NCBI GenBank assembly: GCA_964610765.1
Contig: CAZSWS010000061.1
Location: 1 to 18,901, forward strand
DNA length: 18,901 nt
From: CAZSWS01 sp964610765
GTDB taxonomy: Bacteria; Bacteroidota; Bacteroidia; Bacteroidales; Tannerellaceae
Reading direction: 5' to 3'
A program made the position numbers and the translations under genes. The stretch's first letter is position 1. The number at the start of each line of letters is the position of its first letter. Positions 1-6,302 of this stretch are shown here, in pieces. The notes under the pieces are model-generated. The model made no database searches, was not told the origin of the DNA, and worked only from the letters and a program-made list of their open reading frames with translations.

Positions 1-63
1 CTGTCCCCAAACCATCAAAGGGGAAAACAAAAGGAAAACAGCAAATACTAACTTCATCTTCAT
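1..63 (-). CDS. Small secreted protein, N-terminal fragment (cut by window start)
   Basis: Reading leftward from an ATG at 63-61, 21 codons stay open to the window edge. They encode a typical signal peptide: Lys-rich start, hydrophobic core, then Pro-Leu-Met-Val-Trp-Gly-Gln. It matches the signal peptide of the next gene (129-548) at 11 of 21 positions, including the P-L-M-x-W-G end, so the two look like tandem paralogues. The mature part lies outside the window and its function cannot be read. It is probably a small exported protein like its neighbour; the shared signal peptide is seen, the kinship of the mature domains is inferred. Confidence 0.6.
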   Translation of the reverse strand, partial: MKMKLVFAVFLLFSPLMVWGQ

Positions 64-82
64 AGATAATAGTTTTAATAAA

Positions 83-118
83 GGAGGGGGCACAAAACTG
101 AACTTCAAGCACCCCCCT
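83..118 (-). terminator. Possible weak terminator between the two small secreted genes
   Basis: Read on the minus strand, AGGGGG (118-113) can pair with CCCCCT (90-85), giving a 6-bp GC stem with a long loop, followed by CCTTTATT. It lies just after the stop codon of the 139-aa gene. The loop is long and the T tract poor, so it may be only a partial barrier. Confidence 0.25.
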
Positions 119-128
119 AAAACAGCAT

Positions 129-548
129 TTATTTCACAGTAAGAACTTTTTCTTCTCTATAGATATGAGAATCCTCACCTAAAATACGATACCTTATCCA
201 AAATTCCAACTTTATTTTCTTTAACTTATCAAAATCTACACCTGTGTTTTTAACCGAATAAGAAAATGTTTTTTTAGCATTTGGTTTAAATAACACAAAA
301 TACTCTTCATTATAAGAATATCTTCTACGAACCAAAACTTTATCCTTACTATCCAAAAGCTGCATATATAAATAACTTTTACCATCATATTGATGCGTCT
401 CATTAAATAACATGATTTCTTTATCCGTTTCGTTGGTAATAGTTACTTTTAGTACCTTGTTTTTATACGCATACTTAACATTTACCTTTCCCCAACACAT
501 TAAAGGTAAAAATAGCGCAAGGGCTATAACTAACAATTTATTTTTCAT
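129..548 (-). CDS. Small secreted beta-rich protein of unknown function
   Basis: 139 residues. The signal peptide spans about 1-20, ending in Leu-Met-Cys-Trp-Gly. No lipobox is convincing, because the only Cys is followed by Trp-Gly inside the likely cleavage region. The mature part (about 119 residues) alternates short hydrophobic strands with polar turns: a strand with VTITN, then LYMQLLD, VLFKPNAKKTFSYSV and LEFWIRYRI. This pattern resembles small Ig-like beta sandwiches such as the BsuPI-type inhibitor fold, but that is resemblance only. It follows the broken lipoprotein/metallopeptidase-like gene on the same strand (13-bp gap) and precedes a paralogue. A role as a periplasmic partner or inhibitor of that protein fits the layout but is unproven. 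Confidence 0.75.
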   Translation of the reverse strand: MKNKLLVIALALFLPLMCWGKVNVKYAYKNKVLKVTITNETDKEIMLFNETHQYDGKSYLYMQLLDSKDKVLVRRRYSYNEEYFVLFKPNAKKTFSYSVKNTGVDFDKLKKIKLEFWIRYRILGEDSHIYREEKVLTVK

Positions 549-561
549 AATTTCAATTCTT

Positions 562-1317
562 TTAATAGTATTTATTAGCTAATTTCAGCAATTCCTTAAA
601 TCTCCAAAGAAGAAAGAGTCTTTCGCCTTCATACATCTTTGATACATCAGGCACAGCAAGTATTTCAGCCTCATAAGCATTTATCTCATTTTGATAATAA
701 ACTGGATCTCTTAACGAACCTACCGTCAATTCAGCATTATACATTTGATTATTAAAAAAATCAGAAATATCTGCCCCACCAGTATCCCATTTTATATAAC
801 CACGAAGATATTCTGCCATATCAGCAGGAGGGGATAAAACGATACTCTCTTCTAAGTCATGTTGCACTTTACTCCAAGGTTCGTCATTATGTACATGATA
901 TACTTCATGCCAGCACATTCCCACCTGATCTCTCGGCTCATACCTTAAACTTTTAGCACAAAAATGCACCTCTCCACCTTCCATTTTGGCATTTGTAACA
1001 CATCCTTCTACATATATAAAATTAATATCACTGATATCAACTCCCATCCCCCTTAACTGTTTTTTTACATATTCAATCACATCTTTCACTTTGTCCTTCA
1101 CATTGGTGCCGCCGCCACCACCGCCGCCAGCTGGTGGCTCGTTCGGATAATCAGGATAGTCCGGCCATTCCGGGTCTTTCCACCAACCATCATCATCTTC
1201 ACCCTTAGGACCGGGAGCTGTTACTACCCAACGTTCGTCACATAATGCACAACCTTTAAATATAACATTTCCGCAAAAAATACAAACGCAAAGACATATC
1301 TCCCTCAGGAATATACT
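562..1317 (-). CDS. C-terminal fragment: zinc ribbon, Gly-rich linker and HEVYH metallopeptidase-like domain
   Basis: This frame is open from just after a TGA at 1320-1318. A conventional caller would start at the GTG at 1101 (179 aa), but the upstream codons clearly encode protein: CxxC-x7-CxxC, then an acidic Trp/Asp/Pro region, PNEPPA and seven glycines. Counting from the GTG, the motif His65-Glu66-Val-Tyr-His69 is the classic HExxH zinc site, preceded by GMCW. Glu139 or Glu144 in NEINAYEAE could be the third metal ligand, as in gluzincin-type sites. Family knowledge ties HExxH to zinc peptidases; the substrate is unknown. Without the upstream half it lacks its own start and export signal, so on its own it is probably not made. 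Confidence 0.6.
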   Translation of the reverse strand, partial: SIFLREICLCVCIFCGNVIFKGCALCDERWVVTAPGPKGEDDDGWWKDPEWPDYPDYPNEPPAGGGGGGGTNVKDKVKDVIEYVKKQLRGMGVDISDINFIYVEGCVTNAKMEGGEVHFCAKSLRYEPRDQVGMCWHEVYHVHNDEPWSKVQHDLEESIVLSPPADMAEYLRGYIKWDTGGADISDFFNNQMYNAELTVGSLRDPVYYQNEINAYEAEILAVPDVSKMYEGERLFLLWRFKELLKLANKYY

Positions 1318-1891
1318 TCAAGGAGAGTGAGGCAAATTCACTAGACTCTGTGTTCTTAAACTGACTGGTGTAGCGCACAGGGTGTCGCTTTCTGTCAACC
1401 ACATTGAACGATTGTACATATTGACCCTCTAAATCTGAAAAGATAAGCGTTGAATTAGTACACATAATCGTACTATCCAAAAACTGTATGCGATCTACAT
1501 CATGAGGGTCAGCCACGATACTCAAAATCTGATAACTAGCATGTTCTAATTGAGGACTTTCTTTGATTAGAAGTACATTTTTAACTCCCAGCATCCTCGT
1601 TTCTGCTTCATAATTGCCGATAGAATCATCAATCATTTTATAAACATGTACAATTGCGGTATTATAAATCTCGCCCGACAAAGGTACTTCAATGTAGTTC
1701 TTCCCATTTACTTGTGTAACCAGAGAGTTTTCCCAGTCGGGCGTAACCTCAAAGTCCTTTGGGAGAGATTTTAACGCAAGTGAAGGCTCTCGACCTTGAA
1801 AAGAGAAAGGGATAATAGTGGAGTGTTTCGACTCGAAGACTCGTTGGACATTGCTCATATCAACCGCCTTCAAAGGCTGGTTTTCCAACAA
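1256..1891 (-). CDS. Middle fragment of the broken lipoprotein
   Basis: 211 codons, open from a TTG at 1891-1889 that directly follows the nine-C tract. The frame immediately upstream is closed by a TGA at 1906-1904. The content looks like a genuine exported domain (repeated beta-strand patterns such as YIEVPLSG, NTAIVHVYKM, NVLLIKES, LIFSDLEG) with no recognised catalytic motif. The last codons (LYFLRKCYI) are probably wrong-frame reading of the zinc-ribbon region. I do not recognise the domain. The TTG start is unlikely to be real; the signal peptide coded at 1974-1903 in another frame belongs in front of it. Confidence 0.55.
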   Translation of the reverse strand: MLENQPLKAVDMSNVQRVFESKHSTIIPFSFQGREPSLALKSLPKDFEVTPDWENSLVTQVNGKNYIEVPLSGEIYNTAIVHVYKMIDDSIGNYEAETRMLGVKNVLLIKESPQLEHASYQILSIVADPHDVDRIQFLDSTIMCTNSTLIFSDLEGQYVQSFNVVDRKRHPVRYTSQFKNTESSEFASLSLKYIPEGDMSLRLYFLRKCYI

Positions 1892-1974
1892 GGGGGGGGG
1901 AATTCATCATCTATACAGCCGCTAAGAAAACACACCGGGAGAAGCAAGCCTACCAATAATGCTAACTTTTTCAT
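1870..1974 (-). pseudogene. Lipoprotein signal-peptide fragment ahead of the poly-C tract
   Basis: An ATG at 1974-1972 starts a 34-codon frame: Lys-Lys, a hydrophobic Leu/Val core, and a lipobox LSGC with Cys20 as the predicted lipidated residue. It runs on through Asp-Asp-Glu-Phe-Pro-Pro-Pro and stops at 1872-1870. The stop is reached only because the poly-C run has nine residues. The fragment supplies the export and lipid signal missing from the 1256-1891 frame. Confidence 0.65.
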
Positions 1975-2134
1975 AGAATTTAATTTAAATGTAACAATAT
2001 AGAAATCAAAACTCATGGCCAATAAGCTTTCTTAACAAAGATGTGTATTTTTTACGTAAAATAAAAGCATTGATTATATGTTTGATAACATAGCTAGTAT
2101 CGCCTCCTTTCTGCAATACCTCACCTTGCGGATA

Positions 2135-3367
2135 TTATTTATCTTTTTTAGAAGGCACAAAGTCAATAGGGAGCATACGCCCCAATCTATTTTTGGCAAA
2201 TTCACCTCCAAAATAGATTTGATTAATAACATCTACACCCCCATATTGGTCTATCATAAACTCGTCCACATAAAAGACTAAATCAGATATATGCTTTTGT
2301 TTGTATTGTGCTGCGATGCGAAATCCTTCTTCTTTCTTCTTCTGCTGAGCTTCTTTTTCCTCTTCCTCCCTCTGTTTAGCCTCCCTTTCTTCATCCTCGG
2401 GCGTAGGCTCGTAGCTAAAAGACTTTATCTCGCCCACTTGCTCTTTACTCAAATCTGTGGTAGCCAAATGATTAAAAAAGTCGCCCAGGCTTTGTCCTTT
2501 TGACATCGTAATTCGTCTTTGCTCTTCTTTGTCCGGATTATAAATGATTTTCACTTTTTTATACTGCATGGAGTCTTCCAATGCAAACACAGCGTCGGGA
2601 TGAACCATCCGATTTTTACGAAGAAGGAAAAAGCCGGAATTAGGTAAATCATGTTCATATAATGAAGTAAAGAAATGTGTGGGAGAAGATTGGTAAACCT
2701 TGTCGCGTCTTTTTACATATTTCCGATCCGGCTGAATGGTTTTAAACAAAGGAAAGCCATAATACAACGAGGACTGATAGAAAACAGAAATATGACGTGG
2801 GGGAGAAAAAACAACTTCAAAAAAGAGCAAATCAAAATCGATATAATACCCTAAATATTTATTATAGATATGAATGGGAGTAGAAGCTGAAGCAGAAAGT
2901 TTTCGTTCTTCCACGTTATATTTAAGATTAATCATATCTTCATTTTCTATCACACACGACTTACCGGCTGCATCCGTTCCTAAAAAATGCTCTTTAAATG
3001 CTTTCAACAATTGATCGCGGGTGTACATATCAGTCATCACGACTACCTCGTCTAATTCCTGAAGCTTTTTCGACATATAAATAACCTGAGGAATATCTGT
3101 AAACGGACTGGCATAAGCCTGCAACTCATAGCCTAAATGAGAAATTATCAATTCGGTCTTTGCACGGGTGTATACGGGAATAACAAACAATCCATTGGCA
3201 TCTGTCTCTGCATAAACAGACGTTCCTCTATAATAAACCGTTACACCGGACACTGGAAGTTCTGTCTCAACATCTATCAATTGAGCCTTGATAAAATGCT
3301 CAGATTGAGCATATATCAAAGCCGGAAAAAGCAGGCATAGCAAAGAAAGAAGACTCATTCGTATCAT
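2135..3367 (-). CDS. Exported protein with CarboxypepD-regulatory-like domain
   Basis: 410 residues. A signal peptide covers about 1-20 (…LIYAQ), with Met4 as an alternative start. Residues about 27-111 form a carboxypeptidase-regulatory-like beta sandwich (AQLIDVETELPVSGVTVYY, TDANGLFVIPV, ISHLGY, then LDEVVV), the module that also begins many Bacteroidetes TonB-dependent receptors. No receptor plug or barrel follows. The remaining about 300 residues form a domain I do not recognise, interrupted at about 324-348 by a very Glu/Lys-rich stretch likely to be helical. It is probably periplasmic or outer-membrane associated. It is transcribed away from the leucine-rich-repeat lipoprotein gene and ends 160 bp before the broken lipoprotein gene. 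The domain call is firm; the cellular role is unknown. Confidence 0.8.
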   Translation of the reverse strand: MIRMSLLSLLCLLFPALIYAQSEHFIKAQLIDVETELPVSGVTVYYRGTSVYAETDANGLFVIPVYTRAKTELIISHLGYELQAYASPFTDIPQVIYMSKKLQELDEVVVMTDMYTRDQLLKAFKEHFLGTDAAGKSCVIENEDMINLKYNVEERKLSASASTPIHIYNKYLGYYIDFDLLFFEVVFSPPRHISVFYQSSLYYGFPLFKTIQPDRKYVKRRDKVYQSSPTHFFTSLYEHDLPNSGFFLLRKNRMVHPDAVFALEDSMQYKKVKIIYNPDKEEQRRITMSKGQSLGDFFNHLATTDLSKEQVGEIKSFSYEPTPEDEEREAKQREEEEKEAQQKKKEEGFRIAAQYKQKHISDLVFYVDEFMIDQYGGVDVINQIYFGGEFAKNRLGRMLPIDFVPSKKDK

Positions 3368-3410
3368 AGTTCATCTTTTACTCGTTACACAGTCTCAAAA
3401 CTTCGATTTT

Positions 3411-3442
3411 TAAAGATAGCATAAAACAATATATAAATGCAA
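3411..3442 (-). promoter_or_regulatory. Possible promoter for the 410-aa exported protein
   Basis: On the minus strand, TATCTTTA (3418-3411) differs by one base from the Bacteroides -7 element TAnnTTTG, and a TTG (3442-3440) lies 21 bases upstream as a possible -33 element. The gene starts about 44 bases downstream. Confidence 0.35.
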
Positions 3443-3480
3443 CAAAAAAGCACTTCCCATGGTCGATTACCATTTTTCAT

Positions 3481-3488
3481 TATCTTTG
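3481..3488 (+). promoter_or_regulatory. Possible -7 element for the LRR lipoprotein gene
   Basis: TATCTTTG is a perfect match to the Bacteroides -7 consensus TAnnTTTG. It is about 128 bases ahead of the ATG at 3616. No convincing -33 TTG is present at the expected distance, and the predicted untranslated region would be long (about 120 bases). Confidence 0.4.
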
Positions 3489-3615
3489 ATTGTATAATCT
3501 TCAAATTCAAATATATGAAACGAAGCATGATTTTTGTTAAATCACTCAAACCCATGAGAATAAAAAATCTGTGAGTTCCATACTACCTTAGTGTTAAACA
3601 AATTATTATTCTAGT

Positions 3616-5036
3616 ATGAAAATCAGTTTTAACACAACGCTTTTATGCGTATTTCTTATTGTGCTTTCCGCATGCAACAAAGATGATCATACAGAGTTAG
3701 ACGTTTCTTATAAACCTCAAAAAAATGAAGTAAAAATAATCTTCAACCCAACTACAGACAATCGGGAAGCCTTACTATACATTTCGGGAAAAGATTTTAG
3801 CATTGATTGGGGGGGATGGAAAAACATCTACCCGTTCAGATATAGGAGAAGACTTTTCTATCAGCCACGTTTATCAAAAAGACAAAGAACAAGTAATTAC
3901 CATCACAACCAATGGGAAGTTAGAGTCTTTACAGAACTGCAACAGACGTAGTATCCTTGAAATTGAAGAAGAAAAAACACCTACTTATGAAAGTATCACC
4001 ATTGGAACAAACGTGACTATAGACAATTTATACATCCAAGCATCAGGAATCAAGAGGATGACTTTTGAAAACGATAAAGGATGTGAAAAGGCGAATATAT
4101 TACTGAACTCCAGTGATTGGGATATATCCATGGTAAAAACCCCAGTTTTGCACCTCTATCTAACTCAAAAAAACAACCTGGAGATCAAGGAATTGAATGC
4201 ATCCAATCTGGAAATTATTGCTAAACACAAAATGAATAATCTGCACATCAGTTCATGCAGTCAACTTCAATCTTTAACTATTTCAGCATTAATACAAAAA
4301 GAGGTGGAAATCGATCAAATAAAGATTGACAATATGCCACAACTAGCCTACTTAAAACTATATGCTACTATAGGAACAATAGCTACAGCCGAAAAGCTAC
4401 CTTCTCTCAAACAACTATCCCTCAATAACTTTCATTACAAGACATTGACTATGGATAGTGAGGTTGGTTCATCATCCGGCTTGACTTTTAAGGCAGTTGA
4501 GTTTAATGTATCTAAACCCATCAAATTCTCGAATCAGTTGGCTGAAGTAGAGATAAACAACACCTCCTCCACATATAGTTCAGAGGTAGAAACACTTGAT
4601 TTCAGCAACTGCCAACAATTAAGGACATTGAGGGTAAGCGGACTGAATAAGCTGGAGAGCATCAATCTAGGAGACGACAATAAGACACTGGATGAAGTAA
4701 ACTTAAAAGAACTTCCTAAGCTTATTGCTTTAGACCTTTCCAGGTGCAAGAATTTGAAAAACATAGAGGTTTCTTATGCCAGCTCATTAAGAAGCACTAA
4801 GTTTAGTGCTGATAATGAAACTATTGAAAAGCATTGAATTTTACAACTGTTCTTTCACGGCCGAAAGCTGCATAGATATGCTGCAAACTTTGCCCAACTT
4901 TCCTATTCCGGGCATCTCTGAGGCTAACAGGAGAGGTTTTCGAATAGTTGACAACACCCCTAGCCTAGGCAACAATGCCCAAATCAATGAGATTACTCAA
5001 GGACTAAAAAAACACTGGAGCATTTTCATTGAATGA
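3616..5036 (+). pseudogene. BspA-like leucine-rich-repeat lipoprotein with two frameshifts
   Basis: The ATG at 3616 starts a lipoprotein signal peptide with lipobox LSAC, followed by NKDD. At 3809-3815 a run of seven G breaks the frame. With six G the text would read FSIDWGDGKTSTRSDIG, restoring the WGDG motif common in Bacteroides surface leucine-rich proteins, and would continue in the 3803-4837 frame. That frame ends in a TGA at 4835-4837, yet coding continues in the next frame to 5036 (IEFYNCSFTAES…); removing one A from 4827-4830 joins them as ETIESIEFYNC. With both changes the gene is 473 codons including the stop. The middle consists of repeated Leu/Ile-spaced segments (LKQLSLNNF, LRTLRVSGL, LIALDLSRC). 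It is likely an outer-surface binding or adhesion protein in its intact form. It may be decayed, phase-off, or mis-sequenced. Confidence 0.7.
3803..4837 (+). CDS. Main open fragment of the LRR lipoprotein
   Basis: 344 codons from a TTG that lies inside the 5' fragment; a real start here is unlikely. It carries the leucine-rich body of the protein: repeated units of roughly 20-25 residues with the pattern LxxLxLxxx, plus KxLKNIEVS near the end. It lacks the lipoprotein signal, which is coded at 3616 in another frame, and its natural C-terminus, which is coded from 4838 to 5036 in a third frame. Confidence 0.5.
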   Translation: MIGGDGKTSTRSDIGEDFSISHVYQKDKEQVITITTNGKLESLQNCNRRSILEIEEEKTPTYESITIGTNVTIDNLYIQASGIKRMTFENDKGCEKANILLNSSDWDISMVKTPVLHLYLTQKNNLEIKELNASNLEIIAKHKMNNLHISSCSQLQSLTISALIQKEVEIDQIKIDNMPQLAYLKLYATIGTIATAEKLPSLKQLSLNNFHYKTLTMDSEVGSSSGLTFKAVEFNVSKPIKFSNQLAEVEINNTSSTYSSEVETLDFSNCQQLRTLRVSGLNKLESINLGDDNKTLDEVNLKELPKLIALDLSRCKNLKNIEVSYASSLRSTKFSADNETIEKH

Positions 5037-5264
5037 AAAAATCAACGAATTAAAAGTTGCACTATTACCCTATGCAACCACATACCCAACCTTAATAAAT
5101 AACCATTTAAGGCTCGATGCGACAATTGCTCAATACAAGTATTGGAGCATCGCATCAATAAAAGATAACAAGCTATATTAGAGACAAATACCGTATCCTT
5201 TCTGAAAGAAGTATACACACATTTATCTTACACGCACCCGTGTTTTATTATTTTCAGCACATCA
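5037..5264. other. Gene-free AT-rich spacer with hairpins
   Basis: There is no coding frame of note here. CCTTAA at 5090-5095 is the inverted partner of TTAAGG at 5107-5112. A larger imperfect hairpin follows at 5116-5156. A short ACACG/CGTGT stem at 5230-5243, followed by TTTATTATTTT, could be a weak terminator for the LRR lipoprotein gene about 200 bases upstream. Confidence 0.4.
5116..5156. repeat. Imperfect inverted repeat (hairpin)
   Basis: GATGCGA (5116-5122) pairs with TCGCATC (5150-5156). Inside, TGCTC and AATAC on the left pair with GTATT and GAGCA on the right, leaving a CAAT bulge, a one-base bulge and a two-base loop. No T tract follows on either strand, so it is not a standard terminator. 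Confidence 0.55.
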
Positions 5265-5364
5265 AACTAATCGGCTCACAGCTGTGGACCAACCAGCTCA
5301 CAGCTGTGAACCGGTTAGCTCACAAGTGTGGACCGATCGGCTCACAGCTGTGAGCCGATTAGTT
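5265..5364. repeat. 100-bp palindromic element: four 22-bp tandem repeats
   Basis: Four units of exactly 22 bp run from 5269 to 5356 (5269-5290, 5291-5312, 5313-5334, 5335-5356). Each is built on GCTCACAGCTGTG followed by A or G and then CC; unit 3 has CACAAGTGTG in the core. CACAGCTGTG is itself self-complementary. The first 22 bases (5265-5286) and the last 22 (5343-5364) are perfect inverted copies, and 5336-5359 is a perfect 24-bp palindrome. The element lies between the LRR lipoprotein gene and the 3' end of the acetyltransferase gene. It resembles a dispersed intergenic repeat or a multi-site protein-binding array; its function is unknown. Confidence 0.8.
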
Positions 5365-5612
5365 CATCCTATCAAAATCAATAAATAGCAGGTATAATAA
5401 ACTTAAACAGGTGCATCAACTCCTAAACAAGTATACACTTGGCTACATTTATCCGTTAATGCTTGTCATTCTTTTCACAGTAAAACTACACGGATTACAT
5501 CTTAGAATAATAACAACTGCTTAGCCTTACGAAACTTATAGTATTTTCAGATGCACAATAAACGTATAAAAGAAAGGTTTAGCACAAATACAGGTTAAAT
5601 ATTGGTTGAGGA
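5365..5612. other. Gene-free spacer
   Basis: An AT-rich stretch with no convincing ORF, RNA gene or terminator. It is the 3' flank of the minus-strand acetyltransferase gene. Confidence 0.4.
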
Positions 5613-6176
5613 TTATTTTTCTACCAGCGACTTTACTACACGACAAGGATTACCCACAGCCAAAGTATTTGCCGGAATATCTTTTACGACAACACTCCCT
5701 GCACCAATGACTGCATTATCACCAATAGTAACTCCAGGCAAAACAGCTACATGAGCTCCTATCCACACATTATTGCCTATAGCTATGGGGCGTGCATATT
5801 CGAATCCCTCGTTGCGAAGTTCAAAATCTAACGGATGCCCGGCCGTATAAAGACCGACATTGGGAGCGACAAAAACATTGTTACCTATCGTAACCTTAGC
5901 ACCATCTAAGACTACAAAGTTGACGTTTGCAAAAAAGTTATCGCCAATTTCTATATTGTATCCATAATCACAAAAAAAGGGAGAGCGAATGACGACAGAC
6001 TCCCCCATTCGCTTAAGTATTTTTTTAAGCAGGCATTGACGAGTTTCAACTTCAGAAGGAGAAATGCGATTATATTCGAAAAGAAGCATACTGGTTCTTT
6101 CCATATCAGTCCAAAAAGAGGAATCTTTATTCAGGTTATACAATAGCCCGGTAGCTGCTTTTTCTTTTTCAGTCAT
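5613..6176 (-). CDS. Sugar O-acetyltransferase, maltose/galactoside type
   Basis: 187 residues from the ATG at 6176-6174 (MTEKEKAATG…). A start 18 bases earlier is possible, but MTEKEK is the usual beginning of this family. The N-terminal helical Mac-type domain (about 1-55) is followed by left-handed beta-helix hexapeptide repeats (IEIGDNFFANVNFVVLDG, VTIGNNVFVAPNVGLY, IAIGNNVWIGAHVAVLPG, VTIGDNAVIGAGSVVVKD) and the terminal AVGNPCRVV. His114 in YTAGHPLD matches the catalytic His. It transfers acetyl from acetyl-CoA to a sugar hydroxyl, in the cytoplasm as a trimer. The exact sugar is unknown; the family's maltose or galactoside labels are often nominal. It sits 41 bp beyond the tpx terminator and so may have its own promoter. 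Confidence 0.9.
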   Translation of the reverse strand: MTEKEKAATGLLYNLNKDSSFWTDMERTSMLLFEYNRISPSEVETRQCLLKKILKRMGESVVIRSPFFCDYGYNIEIGDNFFANVNFVVLDGAKVTIGNNVFVAPNVGLYTAGHPLDFELRNEGFEYARPIAIGNNVWIGAHVAVLPGVTIGDNAVIGAGSVVVKDIPANTLAVGNPCRVVKSLVEK

Positions 6177-6217
6177 GGCGCTAAGATAACACATTTGAAG
6201 TAATAGTGGAAGGGAGT

Positions 6218-6258
6218 AAAAAAAACGAAAGCCGCGAGATTCACATCCGGCGGCTTTC
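6218..6258 (-). terminator. Intrinsic terminator of tpx
   Basis: On the minus strand, GAAAGCCGC (6258-6250) and GCGGCTTTC (6235-6227) form a perfect 9-bp stem with a 14-base loop. One G follows and then eight T (6225-6218). It lies 45 bases after the tpx stop codon. Confidence 0.85.
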
Positions 6259-6302
6259 TACACTAACCCTTAACTTTAACCAATGAAAAACAATAATCAA
6301 AT

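Larger units (their letters stand above)
562..1974 (-). pseudogene. Lipoprotein with zinc ribbon and HExxH metallopeptidase-like domain, broken by two frameshifts
   Basis: The ATG at 1974-1972 opens a lipoprotein signal peptide ending LSGC, followed by IDDEFPPP. The proline codons are a run of nine C (1892-1900 on the minus strand). With nine C the frame stops at 1870-1872; with ten it would run straight into the 211-aa frame (1891-1256). That frame in turn ends at 1256, while a third frame, open from 1317 to 562, continues with a zinc ribbon (Cys codons at 1284-1282, 1275-1273, 1251-1249 and 1242-1240), an acidic Trp/Pro stretch, a seven-Gly linker and the HEVYH domain. Removing one base between 1317 and 1259 joins them. 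The rejoined protein would be exactly 470 residues. The third frame has no usual start before a GTG at 1101, which supports one original gene. It may be a decayed gene, a phase-variable gene in the off state, or sequencing error. Confidence 0.7.

Noticed and set aside
2036..2043. CATCTTTG on the minus strand as a -7 element for the broken lipoprotein gene
   Set aside because: One mismatch to TAnnTTTG and no -33 partner; such matches are frequent in this AT-rich DNA.
2291..2503. A plus-strand Phe/Leu-rich ORF opposite the 410-aa exported protein
   Set aside because: It is the complement of the Glu/Lys-rich stretch of the real gene; the apparent hydrophobic protein comes from reversed GAA/AAG codons.
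3515..3574. A 19-codon ORF in the likely leader of the LRR lipoprotein gene
   Set aside because: There is no biased codon content, no adjoining terminator or alternative pairing and no recognisable peptide; it is most likely chance in AT-rich leader DNA.
5230..5250. A short ACACG/CGTGT stem followed by TTTATTATTTT as a terminator
   Set aside because: Only five base pairs and about 200 bases past the last stop codon; mentioned in the spacer entry but too weak to call.
5265..5364. The 22-bp repeats as a CRISPR array
   Set aside because: The units abut with no unique spacers, the period is only 22 bp and no cas genes are present.
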